This document shows, piece after piece, positions 51,613 through 63,491 of a stretch of 64,000 bases of DNA. Each line of letters starts with the position of its first letter. The stretch's first letter is position 1. Source of the DNA: Prochlorococcus sp. AG-355-P07 (GTDB lineage: Bacteria; Cyanobacteriota; Cyanobacteriia; PCC-6307; Cyanobiaceae); the NCBI GenBank assembly GCA_003280575.1, contig QCEN01000005.1:27564-91563 (forward strand). The letters are read 5' to 3'. Below the pieces are notes generated by a model. The model did no database searches, was not told the DNA's origin, and saw only the letters and a list, made by a program, of their open reading frames with translations. The position numbers and the translations under genes were made by a program.

Positions 51613-52089
51613 TTAAGCTGTTCCACAAAAAGTTACTTCGGGAAACTTTAATTTGGCTTCTTCTAATTTTTTTGTTTTGCCCTCTTCTTGCCAATAATTT
51701 ATTACTTCAGTAGCTTTATTTAATATTTCTACCCTTTCATTATCTGTAATCCAACCTTTATTCTCTAGCTCACTTTTTAATTTCTCCCAAGCATCATCTC
51801 TTGGCCAAAAATAATAAGCAGTAAGAGGACTTGGGCCTCCGCCTACTATTTGATCGACTGCTAAAGCAACATTATCAGGTAACCATAATACTTTAATTAT
51901 GAACCTCCCTTCGTCCGGTTTAGGAGTATAGCCAGTAGGCACTCCATCTTCATCAATTGTGGCAGCAGCTAATACAGCTGTGGCACCCATCATTCCTGTA
52001 TTAGGAGAAGAATTTTTAGACTTTGGGGCATCACTATTTTGTTCCTTTTTTTCAATTGAATTTTGATTTAACTTATCTGATGAGGTCAT
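51613..52089 (-). CDS. PSRP-3/Ycf65 ribosomal protein
   Basis: 158 residues, ATG start. The last 100 residues have [20 protein letters not shown], then [20 protein letters not shown] and [14 protein letters not shown], the pattern of PSRP-3 (cS23), a 30S subunit protein of plastids and cyanobacteria. The N-terminal 50 residues are low complexity (Ser, Asn, Lys). Convergent with atpC, three bases apart. Confidence 0.85.
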   Translation of the reverse strand: MTSSDKLNQNSIEKKEQNSDAPKSKNSSPNTGMMGATAVLAAATIDEDGVPTGYTPKPDEGRFIIKVLWLPDNVALAVDQIVGGGPSPLTAYYFWPRDDAWEKLKSELENKGWITDNERVEILNKATEVINYWQEEGKTKKLEEAKLKFPEVTFCGTA

Positions 52090-52195
52090 TCACTTATTTA
52101 TGTTTAATAAATAATTTATCAGTTTATGGTCACATTTTTATTGATTTATTCAAAATTTCTTGATTTATGTTACTGATACCTTCTAAACAGGATTG

Positions 52196-52354
52196 TTATC
52201 TATCATGAGATACTTCATAAAAGTCATAAATAGTAGCTTCCAATGAATCCCAAAGATCTTTAGGGATATCGTTTTCTTCCGCGAACATGCCAAGCTGACT
52301 AGCTAAACCTCTTGCCTGAGAGAGTTTCAAATCATATGAATCGGAATTATTCAT
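52196..52354 (-). CDS. small conserved hypothetical protein
   Basis: ATG to TAA, 52 residues. SYDLKLSQARGLASQLGMFA and AEENDIPKDLWDSLEATIYDFYE: an acidic helical protein. Higher G+C than neighbours, so well conserved. Function unknown. Confidence 0.6.
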   Translation of the reverse strand: MNNSDSYDLKLSQARGLASQLGMFAEENDIPKDLWDSLEATIYDFYEVSHDR

Positions 52355-52406
52355 TTTTGAGCTTTAAACTTTATAAAAATAAATCTTATAACTAAATTAG
52401 TCAAAT

Positions 52407-53732
52407 TTAAAACTCTAAATCAGAAATTTCTTTTAGTGCAGAAGCACTTAAAACTTCTGGGTTTTTATTATTGACCAAAACATCATCTTCTATTCTTATG
52501 CCAATACCTTTCCACTTCTCTTCAATGAGAGGTTGACCCTCAGGGACTGGGATCCTGTCACTTATATAGATCCCAGGTTCTACCGTAAGAATCATTCCGT
52601 TTTGTAATGGCACTTCATAATCTCCCATTCTGTATGCTCCAACATCATGAACATCTAAGCCGAGCCAATGCCCAGTTCTATGCATGTAAAGATGTTTATA
52701 AGATTGATTTTCTATTATTTCCTCAGTGCTTCCCGACAATAATCCAATTTCCTTCAATCCTTCTATCAGAATTTTTAACGCAACAAAATGAACTTTACTA
52801 GAGTTCGATCCAGTTACGGCACTTTTAATTGCATTTTTCTGGGCACTTAATACGATTTCATAGATAATTTTTTGTTCTTTAGAAAATTTTCCGCCGATAG
52901 GTATAGTTCTTGTTATGTCTCCATTGTAATAATCAATTAGTGAGCAACCAGCGTCTACCAATAATAAATCTTCTTTATTCAAGGGTGAGTTATTTGAAGT
53001 GTAATGCAAAATACATGCATTATCTCCTGAAGCAACAATAGAGTTATAAGCAGGTCCCCGAGCACCTTTTTCCAAAAAGAATCCTTCTAGAAGTCCCTGA
53101 ATTTGCCTTTCATTTTTCTTGGTTGAGATAGATTCTCTAACTAGTTCATGAGCTTCAGCTGAAATTTGTGTAGCTTCTCTCATTCTCTTAATTTCAAATT
53201 CACTTTTAATTAATCTCATCTCATTTAAATAGATTTCTGGAGATTTTATAGAATTTGCACCAACCCCTAATCTTGATCTGTTTTCAAGTTGTTGTGAAAA
53301 TATCTCTAGTACTATTTTCTCAATTAATGGATACTTACCAATTGAAAAAACAAGTTCATCAGAACCATTTATGTAATAAGGGAGTAAATCTCTTAGTTCT
53401 GTTATTGAGTGAGCCTTATCAGCCTTAAACTCTTTTTCAGCCCCTTCTAAGCCCCATCTAAAGCCATGCCAGACTTCACTTATAACATCTTTAGGAGCTA
53501 CAAACATAATAAATCTCTCTCCCTTCGGCTTGTGAGATAAGAAAAGAGCAATTGCGTCCGGCTCATCAAAACCAGTTAAATACCAAAAATTACTATCTTG
53601 TCTAAAAGGATATTCACAATCGGCATGATGCTTTACAAGATTAGCCCCAGGGATAATAGCAGCTTTTCCACCTAATTTATTTAGAAAAATCTCTCTTCTC
53701 TCTTCAAAAACTTTATCGTCAGGTTTAAACAT
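52407..53732 (-). CDS. pepP: Xaa-Pro aminopeptidase
   Basis: 441 residues, ATG start. N-terminal non-catalytic part (AAIIPGANLVKHHADCEYPF). Metal ligands: VDAGCSLIDYYNGDITRT (Asp, Asp), HRTGHWLGLDVHD (His), LTVEPGIYI (Glu), GIRIEDDVLV (Glu). Removes N-terminal residues before proline. Full length. Confidence 0.9.
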   Translation of the reverse strand: MFKPDDKVFEERREIFLNKLGGKAAIIPGANLVKHHADCEYPFRQDSNFWYLTGFDEPDAIALFLSHKPKGERFIMFVAPKDVISEVWHGFRWGLEGAEKEFKADKAHSITELRDLLPYYINGSDELVFSIGKYPLIEKIVLEIFSQQLENRSRLGVGANSIKSPEIYLNEMRLIKSEFEIKRMREATQISAEAHELVRESISTKKNERQIQGLLEGFFLEKGARGPAYNSIVASGDNACILHYTSNNSPLNKEDLLLVDAGCSLIDYYNGDITRTIPIGGKFSKEQKIIYEIVLSAQKNAIKSAVTGSNSSKVHFVALKILIEGLKEIGLLSGSTEEIIENQSYKHLYMHRTGHWLGLDVHDVGAYRMGDYEVPLQNGMILTVEPGIYISDRIPVPEGQPLIEEKWKGIGIRIEDDVLVNNKNPEVLSASALKEISDLEF

Positions 53733-53806
53733 GAATTGTGTATTGGCGTATTTAAAAAAAAAATGGAAGAATGAATTAATACAGATTGAGTATCTAATCT
53801 ATTTTA

Positions 53807-54787
53807 ATGGAACCAAATAGTTACGGTTTATTTCTACTTATAATAATAATTCTAATTGGATCAGCATGTTGTTCGGGGGTAGAAGCAGCTTTTTTAGCCG
53901 TAAATTCAATTAGGATTTTAGAAATTGCCTCTCGACAAAAACCAAAAAGTTCTGCAAATCAACTTCTAAAACTTAGAAAACATCTTGGACGGACACTAAC
54001 TGTAATTACTATTACTAATAATGGATTTAATATAATTGGCAGTCTTATTTTAGGAGTATACGGAGCATTGGTAATTAATAGCAGTTTTGGTTTAACTCTT
54101 TTTTCAATAGCTTTTTACATACTAGTTGTTTTAGTGGGAGAAGTACTACCCAAAGCTCTTGGCACAAGATTTTCAATTCAAATAGCACTATTATCTGTTC
54201 CAATCTTACGAATATTAAATACTTTAATGAGGCCATTTTTAATATTAATTGAACAGATATTTCCTGTTATTACAGCAGAAAACGAAATTTCAACTGATGA
54301 AGAAGAAATTAGACAAATGGCAAAAATTGGAAGTCAAAAAGGTTTTATAGAGGCTGATGAGGCCGCAATGATATTTAAGGTTTTTCAATTAAATGATTTA
54401 AAAGCTAAAGACTTAATGACCCCTAGGGTATCGGCACCTTGTCTTGATGGCTCTTCAAATCTTGATGAAATTTCAAAACTCATAATGTCTGACAGCTCTC
54501 CATGGTGGGTTGTTTTAGGAGATAAAGTTGACAAAATACAAGGGGTAGTAAAGCGTGAAAAATTGTTGGCAGAGTTAATTAATGGGAAAAATAAAAAATT
54601 ATTATCAGAAATTTGCGAACCTGTGGACTACATTCCCGAAATGATTAAAGCAGATCAATTATTAACTAAATTTGACAAGAATCATAAAGGAGTGAAAGTA
54701 GTAGTAGATGAATTCGGGGGATTCGTGGGAATTATTGGTGCAGAAGCTGTGTTATCTGTATTAGCCGGGTGGAAGAACAAATCATGA
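53807..54787 (+). CDS. CNNM-type transporter with CBS domains
   Basis: 326 residues, ATG start. DUF21 membrane part: four hydrophobic segments (about 8-28, 62-82, 90-115, 124-150), with CCSGVEAAFLAVNSIRI. Then the CBS pair (about 197-320) with LKAKDLMTPRVSAPCLD. Lacks the last CorC-HlyC domain, so shorter than CorB. Probably magnesium or other ion transport. Overlaps the next gene by four bases. Confidence 0.8.
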   Translation: MEPNSYGLFLLIIIILIGSACCSGVEAAFLAVNSIRILEIASRQKPKSSANQLLKLRKHLGRTLTVITITNNGFNIIGSLILGVYGALVINSSFGLTLFSIAFYILVVLVGEVLPKALGTRFSIQIALLSVPILRILNTLMRPFLILIEQIFPVITAENEISTDEEEIRQMAKIGSQKGFIEADEAAMIFKVFQLNDLKAKDLMTPRVSAPCLDGSSNLDEISKLIMSDSSPWWVVLGDKVDKIQGVVKREKLLAELINGKNKKLLSEICEPVDYIPEMIKADQLLTKFDKNHKGVKVVVDEFGGFVGIIGAEAVLSVLAGWKNKS

Positions 54788-56025
54788 AACAATTCAAAAA
54801 TAAAGAAAATTATTTACTGTTAAAAAAATGGTGGGAGACTATTGATCTTACCAATTATGAAAAAAGTTTTCTTAATAGAGATATAATTTCTTTTAATCAA
54901 CAACTTTTAAGACTCAAAGAAAAAAGAATAAGAATTGGCACATATGGTAAATCAGGCGTAGGAAAATCTTCTGTTTTAAATTCTTTATTAGAAAAAGACA
55001 TATTCAAAACAGATATTATTAATGGGACCACAAAAGAAATAAAATCTGAAACTTGGACTCTAAAAGATCAAACACTCAATAGTTTAGAGTTGCTAGATTC
55101 TCCAGGATTTGATTTCTGCAATATTAAATTCCCAGATAAAGTTTACTATTACATAAATCGTGCAGATCTTATTCTTTTTATAGTTTCGGGAGATTTAAAT
55201 AGAAATGAATTAAACGAAATCAGATCTTTTATAAAAGATGGGAAAAAAATAATTTTAATTTTAAACAAAATCGATTTATTTAATAAAAATGAATTAAAAG
55301 AAATAATTGAAAATATAAAGCTTAAGCTTCCAAAAGATTTAAATATTCCAATAATTATCAATAATGAAAACAATCTTAAAAATTACATAGCAAAATTAAT
55401 CAATGAATATGGTGAGATACTATTAACGCTAAATTCTATTCAATTAGCTGACAAATTGTTTCTGCGAATAAAAGAGCAAAGAATGAAAAGAAGGCAGAAA
55501 TTAGCTCAATCTACTATAGGTAAATTTTCGACTATAAAGGCATCCGCAGTAGCTCTTAATCCTTTTATTTTATTTGATGTTGCTGGTAGTTTCGCATTAG
55601 ATACTGCATTGATTAACGAATTAAGTAAGATTTACGGCTTAAAGTTAAAAGGTGAATCTACAAAAACAATATTCAAAAATATATCCATTAATAATTTATG
55701 TTTGGGAATTACTCAAGTCGGCGTCAATACCTCTTTCAACCTTATTAAGAAAGTAATTCTTTTAGCAGCACCTTTTACTAACGGGCTTTCATTATTACCC
55801 TATGGACCAATAGCAATTATTCAAGCAGCAATAGCAGTTTATTCTACAAAAATTCTTGGGAAATTAGCCGCTAAAGAGATATTTATAAGAAGCAAAGCTT
55901 CTTTAATAGAACCAGCTATTATGATTCAAAATATGAATTTAAATGATCCAGAAATTTTCAACCACATAAATATTTATTTTTCAAATAGAAATTTAAATAA
56001 TAATTTTGTTACGATTCTGCCTTAA
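54784..56025 (+). CDS. GTPase with C-terminal membrane part
   Basis: 413 residues from ATG 54784 (ATGA overlap with the previous stop); a GTG 15 bases upstream is rejected. G1 GKSGVGKSSVLN near 56, G3 DSPGFD near 105, G4 LNKIDLF near 156. The C-terminal half (about 240-400) is hydrophobic in parts and resembles DUF697. Unlike Era, no KH domain. May act at membranes. Second gene of a four-gene operon. Confidence 0.75.
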   Translation: MKQFKNKENYLLLKKWWETIDLTNYEKSFLNRDIISFNQQLLRLKEKRIRIGTYGKSGVGKSSVLNSLLEKDIFKTDIINGTTKEIKSETWTLKDQTLNSLELLDSPGFDFCNIKFPDKVYYYINRADLILFIVSGDLNRNELNEIRSFIKDGKKIILILNKIDLFNKNELKEIIENIKLKLPKDLNIPIIINNENNLKNYIAKLINEYGEILLTLNSIQLADKLFLRIKEQRMKRRQKLAQSTIGKFSTIKASAVALNPFILFDVAGSFALDTALINELSKIYGLKLKGESTKTIFKNISINNLCLGITQVGVNTSFNLIKKVILLAAPFTNGLSLLPYGPIAIIQAAIAVYSTKILGKLAAKEIFIRSKASLIEPAIMIQNMNLNDPEIFNHINIYFSNRNLNNNFVTILP

Positions 56026-56032
56026 AACTTAA

Positions 56033-56611
56033 ATGGGAAAAAGCATTGCATTATTTGGAACCAGTGCAGATCCACCTACCATTGGACATAAAAAAATTCT
56101 TGAAGAATTATCCAAAATATATGCTCATACCATTTGTTATGTGAGTAACAATCCGAAAAAAAAGCATAAAGAGGATATCTTAATTCGTAGCCATTTATTA
56201 AAAACTCTTATTGAAGATTTAGATAATCCTAAAATTTTATTTAATCAAAGCGTTAGTAGCCAATGGGCAGTAGAGTCAATTAAAAAATGTAAAAGAATTT
56301 ATGAATTAAATAATCTAGATTTTGTTATTGGGAGCGATTTAATTAAAGATATTTTCTACTGGAAAAATTTTGATAAAATTACTGATGAGGTTAGTTTTTT
56401 AGTAATTTTAAGAGAGGGATATCCTGTTGAATCAGATACTCTTAAAATGTTAGAAACTTGTAAAGTGAAATTTAAGATTTCAACCATAAAAATCCCAAAC
56501 ATTTCAAGTTCTAAGCTCAGGTCAAATTTTAATTATTCTAATTTACCAACTTCATTAATAGATATTGTTAAAAAGAATAATTTATATGAACCCACTAAAT
56601 TAGTTGAATGA
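56033..56611 (+). CDS. nadD: nicotinate-nucleotide adenylyltransferase
   Basis: 192 residues, ATG start. ALFGTSADPPTIGHKKILEE (the HxGH motif as T-IGH), then VIGSDLIKDIFYWKNFD and ISSSKLRSNF (the nucleotide site). Makes deamido-NAD. Cotranscribed with nadE, next step of the same pathway, four-base overlap. The GxFDPxHxGH motif is somewhat changed. Confidence 0.85.
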   Translation: MGKSIALFGTSADPPTIGHKKILEELSKIYAHTICYVSNNPKKKHKEDILIRSHLLKTLIEDLDNPKILFNQSVSSQWAVESIKKCKRIYELNNLDFVIGSDLIKDIFYWKNFDKITDEVSFLVILREGYPVESDTLKMLETCKVKFKISTIKIPNISSSKLRSNFNYSNLPTSLIDIVKKNNLYEPTKLVE

Positions 56612-58305
56612 AATTTTTACTTGCTCAAATTAATCCAGTTGTTGGTGATTTAGAGGGTAATGCAAAAAAAATACTTTCTACTGCTTCGAAAGCTAGCTCA
56701 ACTTCTGCTGATTTAGTTCTGACTCCAGAATTATCACTATGGGGATATCCAGCAAATGACCTACTTCTAAAAAAAAATTTAATCAAAAATCAATATCAAA
56801 TTCTTGACAAATTAGCCTTGGATATTAATAAAAAATATGGAGGCTTGAGTATCACAGTAGGGATAGCTGAGATAATAAATGATTCTTTTTTCCCAAATCT
56901 TTATAATTCTATTGCATTGCTTGAGCATGGTGAGTGGAAAATAATTGCTCGTAAAATTATCCTACCCACCTATGAAGTATTTGATGAGAAAAGATACTTT
57001 AGATCAGAAGAAAAAGTTTCCGTAATAACAAAAGACATTAATAATAAAACCTGGCGACTTGGCTTTACTATATGTGAGGATTTATGGGTCAACAAAAATA
57101 TAGAAGGAAGAGGAATTCATAAAAAAAATCCTATTTTTGATTTAAAGAAAAAAAAAGTTGATATTTTAGTAAATTTATCGGCCTCCCCATATACCTTCAA
57201 AAAGTTAGAGCTAAGATCCAAAGTTTCGAGTTTTGCTGCTAAATATCTTCAAGTACCGCTGATATATGTAAACCAGATTGGAGCAAATGATAATTTAATT
57301 TTTGATGGAAATAGTTTTATTCTTGATAAAAATGGATCGAAAATTAAGCACTTAAAATCTTTTGCAGAAGACCTCTCCAGTTGGGACATTGAGCAAACAA
57401 AACCCCAAAAAAATGAATTGAAAAACTCCGAAATGTCATCAATTTTTGATGCATTAGTGCTTGGTGTTAAAGATTATGCAAAAAAATGCGGTTTTAAAAC
57501 AGCTTTAATTGGACTAAGCGGTGGCATTGATTCAGCACTAGTTTCAGCGATTGCGACAGCTGCTCTTGGCAGTAATAATATTTATTGCGTCTCAATGCCC
57601 TCTAAGTGGAGCTCACCTCATTCAAAAAGTGATGCGAAAGATTTAGCGAGAAGATTAAAAATAAATTTCAACAGCATCCCAATTGAAAATTTGATGAGCT
57701 CTTTTGAAGAATCTTTTATAGATACCATATCTTTCGAGATGGCTGAAATAACAAATCAAAATGTTCAATCAAGAATCAGAGGAACACTTCTGATGGCTTT
57801 AGCAAATCAAGAAAAGCATTTACTACTTTCAACAGGAAATAAATCAGAGCTAGCTGTAGGATATTGCACACTTTATGGTGATATGAATGGAGGATTGTCG
57901 GTAATTGGGGATTTATATAAAACTAATGTTTTTAAATTATGCAATTGGCTTGATAGTGAAGATTCAATTAATAGTAGAAAGTTATATATGTTAGATACTA
58001 GTGTTGATATAATTGGAGAAAATATTCGTAAAAAAGCTCCAAGTGCTGAATTAGGGCCTAATCAATTAGATACTGATTCTCTACCTCCTTACTCTCTTTT
58101 AGATAAAATCCTTAAAGGAATTATTGAAGAGAAAAAAGATTTACAACAACTAGAAGAAGATGGTTATAAAAAAGATTTAATTTTAAAAATTATCTCTCTC
58201 ATAAAAAAAGCGGAATTTAAAAGAAAGCAGGCTCCTCCAATCCTAAAACTAAGCAGTCAATCATTAGGAAGTGACTGGAGAGTTCCCATAGCAATATCTT
58301 ATTAA
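56608..58305 (+). CDS. nadE: glutamine-dependent NAD synthetase
   Basis: 565 residues, ATG start. N-terminal nitrilase domain (about 1-260): Glu in LTPELSLWGYP, Lys in RKIILPTYEVFDEKRYF, Cys in TICEDLW. C-terminal synthetase (about 285-565): P-loop LSGGIDSALVSA and STGNKSELAVGYCTLYGDMN. Full bifunctional form using Gln. Last gene of the operon. Confidence 0.93.
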   Translation: MKFLLAQINPVVGDLEGNAKKILSTASKASSTSADLVLTPELSLWGYPANDLLLKKNLIKNQYQILDKLALDINKKYGGLSITVGIAEIINDSFFPNLYNSIALLEHGEWKIIARKIILPTYEVFDEKRYFRSEEKVSVITKDINNKTWRLGFTICEDLWVNKNIEGRGIHKKNPIFDLKKKKVDILVNLSASPYTFKKLELRSKVSSFAAKYLQVPLIYVNQIGANDNLIFDGNSFILDKNGSKIKHLKSFAEDLSSWDIEQTKPQKNELKNSEMSSIFDALVLGVKDYAKKCGFKTALIGLSGGIDSALVSAIATAALGSNNIYCVSMPSKWSSPHSKSDAKDLARRLKINFNSIPIENLMSSFEESFIDTISFEMAEITNQNVQSRIRGTLLMALANQEKHLLLSTGNKSELAVGYCTLYGDMNGGLSVIGDLYKTNVFKLCNWLDSEDSINSRKLYMLDTSVDIIGENIRKKAPSAELGPNQLDTDSLPPYSLLDKILKGIIEEKKDLQQLEEDGYKKDLILKIISLIKKAEFKRKQAPPILKLSSQSLGSDWRVPIAISY

Positions 58306-59360
58306 TCACTATAAGAACACTCTTGGATTTTTTTCAAAGGCCGTTTAACTGAATCAAGGTTGATACCTTTTTTGATAGCAAGAATTATGCCTGCAGCTTC
58401 TAAATAATTATCAACTTCAAAAAGATTGGGATAATTATAAAAATCATTTGTCACTTTTAATGTATTTTGATTTTTTACAGAGATAATATTTAAACCTTTT
58501 TCAATCCCTGCTAGTACTGCTTCGCCTCCTAATGCACCATTAGGAACAACAATCGATTCAATCTGATCAGGGTGTAATGAGATTGATTCATTTTTAGCAG
58601 GCAATTCAACAATATCAGGTGCATTGCTTAACCCAATCAGTACAGATGGTAAAAAAGTGTATCCTATTTCTTCTGCAGCTGCACGAGGATCTAAATTTTC
58701 ATTCAATTCAATTGGATTTAAAGCAGGTGCGTGAGCACAGGGAACTTTTAAAAATTTGCTTATTAAATGACTTATAACTGCTTCGACTCCAGCAATAGGA
58801 TCAACCCCTTTCCCCTCTCGATATATATTTGTTTCTAAAGAATCTTGATCATCTGGAAATTTTGCCACAATTGCTATTGCCGTAACTCCTTTTTCTATTA
58901 AACATTTTCCAGCATCAATTAGAGTATCAGGATTTTCAATTGTGCCACCACTGATTTTTGAAGAATCAGAATCAATAACTATGTTTAATGGCTTTCTTGT
59001 AATCACATAAGAATGAACATTAATTCCTAAAGTAGAAACACATGCATCAGCAACTTGTAAATGTCTCACTAATATTTCTTTTTCAATGGCTGAATCAAAA
59101 ATTATCCCAATTTTCTGTTCCTTTACCCTTTTTAAAGCGATTTCTCCTTTAGCAAGTCGGTCTAAACTATAACCCTCAACATAAAAAATATTTTTATCTT
59201 TTTCAGAAAGATTCCCCCCATTCATAACATTTGGATGAGTAATTAAACATCCACTTGCCGATGCTAATAATTTAGCGGTTGGAAGTGCATCTCCAGCAAA
59301 ACCTCCTACTTCACAACCAATACCAGTTGGAACTATGAATATTGTTGGTGAATTTTCCAT
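58302..59360 (-). CDS. DUF3326 protein
   Basis: 352 residues, ATG start. FIVPTGIGCEVGGFAGDALP, TAKLLASASGCLITHPNVMN and CAHAPALNPIELNENLDPRA make the DUF3326 signature, common in cyanobacteria. Soluble, glycine-rich loops. Function unknown. Overlaps nadE's end by four bases. Confidence 0.82.
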   Translation of the reverse strand: MENSPTIFIVPTGIGCEVGGFAGDALPTAKLLASASGCLITHPNVMNGGNLSEKDKNIFYVEGYSLDRLAKGEIALKRVKEQKIGIIFDSAIEKEILVRHLQVADACVSTLGINVHSYVITRKPLNIVIDSDSSKISGGTIENPDTLIDAGKCLIEKGVTAIAIVAKFPDDQDSLETNIYREGKGVDPIAGVEAVISHLISKFLKVPCAHAPALNPIELNENLDPRAAAEEIGYTFLPSVLIGLSNAPDIVELPAKNESISLHPDQIESIVVPNGALGGEAVLAGIEKGLNIISVKNQNTLKVTNDFYNYPNLFEVDNYLEAAGIILAIKKGINLDSVKRPLKKIQECSYSD

Positions 59361-59387
59361 TATTAAAAATATTTCAATTTATATTTC

Positions 59388-59579
59388 TTAATTAGCTAAG
59401 ACAGCTTTAATTTTAAGTTTTTTTGTTCCAAAAGAGTCAATAGAATTTTGAATATCAACAATTGACCATCGAATTAAATCACCTTTTTTTTCTAAATTTG
59501 CAATGATGAATTCCCTTAAATTTTTTACTTTTATTGAAGCTGGCCAATTTAAATAGTAATCAACTGAACTTAATTTCAT
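59388..59579 (-). CDS. small conserved hypothetical protein
   Basis: 63 residues, ATG start. SSVDYYLNWPASIKVKNLRE and DLIRWSIVDIQNSIDSFGTK suggest a small alpha/beta fold. It overlaps the ferredoxin gene by four bases (ATGA), so it may be a partner. Function unknown. Confidence 0.65.
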   Translation of the reverse strand: MKLSSVDYYLNWPASIKVKNLREFIIANLEKKGDLIRWSIVDIQNSIDSFGTKKLKIKAVLAN

Positions 59580-59902
59580 TTTTGATATTTACCAAATTGA
59601 TCATTATACAAATCATCTTCGACTTCTTTACCAATAACAATATTCAAATCGGACTTGGGATATGCCACACATAAAAGTGCAAAGCCCTTTTCCCTTAAAT
59701 CATCATTTAATCCCATAGCATCTTCTTGATCTACAGATCCTTCCAATATCATGGATGCACAATCTGTACAAACTCCTGAACAACAACTACTTGGTAAATC
59801 TATTCCATTTGTTTTTGCCGCTGAAATAATATCTTGATCTTCAGAACATAAAAAACTAAAAGTCTTTTGCTCAAATTGAACTTTGATATTGTATTCAGAC
59901 AT
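59576..59902 (-). CDS. 2Fe-2S ferredoxin
   Basis: 108 residues, ATG start. SSCCSGVCTDCASMILEGSV holds three of the four cluster Cys (C-x4-C-x2-C) and FALLCVAYP the last. Plant-type fold. It is not PetF-like in length or termini, so it may serve a special acceptor. Upstream gene is atpG, 16 bases away. Confidence 0.85.
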   Translation of the reverse strand: MSEYNIKVQFEQKTFSFLCSEDQDIISAAKTNGIDLPSSCCSGVCTDCASMILEGSVDQEDAMGLNDDLREKGFALLCVAYPKSDLNIVIGKEVEDDLYNDQFGKYQK

Positions 59903-59918
59903 ATCCTAAATCTTATTG

Positions 59919-60869
59919 CTAAACTGCAGAACCTCCTACAACCTCTAATATTTCTTGAGTAATAGCTGCTTGCCTGGCTTTGTTGTAGGTTAGATTCAAA
60001 GTACTTGCTAATTCTTTTGCATTATCACTCGCATTATTCATAGCAGTCATCCTGCAAGCGAGTTCTGAAGCTGCAGACTCTTGAAGAGCTCTTAGTACCT
60101 GATTCTGTAAATATAATGGCAATAAGGAATCTAATAGTTGATCAGGACTTTGTTCGAAAACAATATCTGATGGCAACTTCTCTGAATCACTTTTTTCCAT
60201 ATTTGATTTTTCAACAAGTAACTTACTATCTTTTGTAGTCAACCTAAAAATTTCATCGTTTTCCTCAGCAATTCCTTGAGGGTCAAGTGGCAATAGAGTT
60301 TGAACGACAGGAGCGCAGCTGACTAAAGTGATGAATTTCGTGTAAATAATTTCAACCCTATCAGAATTTTCTGAGAGAAATTCAGCTAAAATTTCATTTG
60401 TTAATCCTTCAGAGTCTTTGACTGTGGGTACTTGTTCTAGTTCTTTGAAAGTACTTTTAATTACATATCTATCCTTTCTATTTTGAAAATATCCAATAGC
60501 TTTCTTCCCTACCAAAATTAAATTTGGCTGATACCCTTGTTTGACTAATTCTGCGTATCTTATTTCTACTTTTTTTATTATATTTGTATTATAACCACCG
60601 CATAACCCTCTATCTGCAGTTATGCAAACCAAAGTGATACTTTTAACTTCTCTCTTGGATAATAGAGGAGAGTCGACAGCCTCAAATTGAACTCTAGATT
60701 GAATATTTTCTAAGACCCGTGCAAGTTTATCTGCAAAAGGTCTACTCTTGAGAACTTGATCTTGAGCTCTCCTAACTTTTGCAGCAGCAACAAGTCTCAT
60801 GGCCTCCGTTATTTTTCTTGTATTTTTAACGGAAACGATTCGATCTCTAATCTCTTTAAGATTTGCCAT
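59919..60869 (-). CDS. atpG: ATP synthase gamma subunit
   Basis: 316 residues, ATG start. MANLKEIRDRIVSVKNTRKI TEAMRLVAAAKVRR-- and the end MNNASDNAKELASTLNLTYN are the coiled rotor shaft; ITADRGLCGGYN lies in the middle domain. The extra loop near 195-225 is the cyanobacterial insertion, which here has no regulatory Cys pair. Last gene of the ATP synthase operon. Confidence 0.95.
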   Translation of the reverse strand: MANLKEIRDRIVSVKNTRKITEAMRLVAAAKVRRAQDQVLKSRPFADKLARVLENIQSRVQFEAVDSPLLSKREVKSITLVCITADRGLCGGYNTNIIKKVEIRYAELVKQGYQPNLILVGKKAIGYFQNRKDRYVIKSTFKELEQVPTVKDSEGLTNEILAEFLSENSDRVEIIYTKFITLVSCAPVVQTLLPLDPQGIAEENDEIFRLTTKDSKLLVEKSNMEKSDSEKLPSDIVFEQSPDQLLDSLLPLYLQNQVLRALQESAASELACRMTAMNNASDNAKELASTLNLTYNKARQAAITQEILEVVGGSAV

Positions 60870-60888
60870 GGTATCTCCTTAAATAAAT

Positions 60889-62418
<1,530 letters not shown>

Positions 62419-62436
62419 TTAAGGTTGATTTAAAAG

Positions 62437-62979
62437 TTACTTGGAAAGGGATAAGCCAAGTTTTCTAATTTGTGAAGCAAGGGAAGCATCAATTACTTTT
62501 GATCCTACACTGGCGACGAAACCACCAATAAGAGATGGGTCGATTTTAGTTACAAGTTCTAATTTTTCTGTTCCAGCAATATTGATGATCTTTTTGGTAA
62601 TCAAACCTTTCTGTTCATCAGTAAGCTCGACTGCAGAAGTAACAGTTGCCAAAGCAATATTACTATTTTCTCGGTAAATCTCTAAAAATCTTTCAAGAAT
62701 TGAAGTGAGGATTCCAATTCTTTGCCTATCGGCCAATAATTTTAAGAAATTCAGTAAAGAAGAATTAACCTTATTTGAAAAAATTTCAATAATGATTTTC
62801 TTCTTAGCATCTGTCTCTAAAATGGGAGAGGATAATGCCTTCTCCAATTCAGGGGAATCATTTATTAATTCCAAAAGTTGTTTAACATCAGAAACAATCT
62901 CTTCAGTTTGCGAATTTTCATTCACAACTTGAAGTAATGCCTCTGCATATGGTGTAGTAACTGAATTTAAAAGTGGCAT
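62437..62979 (-). CDS. atpH: ATP synthase delta subunit
   Basis: 180 residues, ATG start. TPYAEALLQVVNENSQTEEI, FLKLLADRQRIGILTSILER and KIDPSLIGGFVASVGSKVID fit OSCP/delta. Joins the stator b/b' to F1. The start overlaps atpF's stop by one base. Confidence 0.94.
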   Translation of the reverse strand: MPLLNSVTTPYAEALLQVVNENSQTEEIVSDVKQLLELINDSPELEKALSSPILETDAKKKIIIEIFSNKVNSSLLNFLKLLADRQRIGILTSILERFLEIYRENSNIALATVTSAVELTDEQKGLITKKIINIAGTEKLELVTKIDPSLIGGFVASVGSKVIDASLASQIRKLGLSLSK

Positions 62980-63491
62980 TAGTTCACCTCAATATTGTTA
63001 ATTGATTGAGTTACCAAATTTTCTTGTGTTGTTTTATCAAGTCGATTTGGGAGAGATTCTAAAGCTTTCTTAATTGCCAGTTCAACAGCTTCTTTTCGTA
63101 GTTGAGAAATTGCTCTGGATGCTTCAGAGCTCTCATCAGAGATTGCACTTTGTTTAATTCGTGCCATCTCCTCTATCGCTTTTTTCTCACTTTCCATTCT
63201 GATTGATTCAGATCTTTTAAGAGAATCTGCTTTTATTTGAGAAGCTTTTTCTTCTGCTGAAGATAAATCTTTCTTCGCCTTTTCTAAAGCTTGAGTTGCA
63301 TTTAGGAGTCGATCTTCAGCATCTTTTAATTCAAGAAGGATTCCTTCTCTCCTTTTTTGAAGCATTTTACCTAAGAAACCAGGCAAAAATTTATAAAGAC
63401 CAAAAACCACTACAGCCCAATTAAGGATATTAGTTTCGAATAAATTGAAGTTCAATCCAAAACCTTCTGTAGCTAAAAGAGTTAAATTCAT
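62979..63491 (-). CDS. atpF: ATP synthase subunit b
   Basis: 170 residues, ATG start. One N-terminal helix ([20 protein letters not shown]), then a long charged coiled coil ([20 protein letters not shown] and onward). Stator with b'. Overlaps b' by four bases. Confidence 0.93.
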   Translation of the reverse strand: MNLTLLATEGFGLNFNLFETNILNWAVVVFGLYKFLPGFLGKMLQKRREGILLELKDAEDRLLNATQALEKAKKDLSSAEEKASQIKADSLKRSESIRMESEKKAIEEMARIKQSAISDESSEASRAISQLRKEAVELAIKKALESLPNRLDKTTQENLVTQSINNIEVN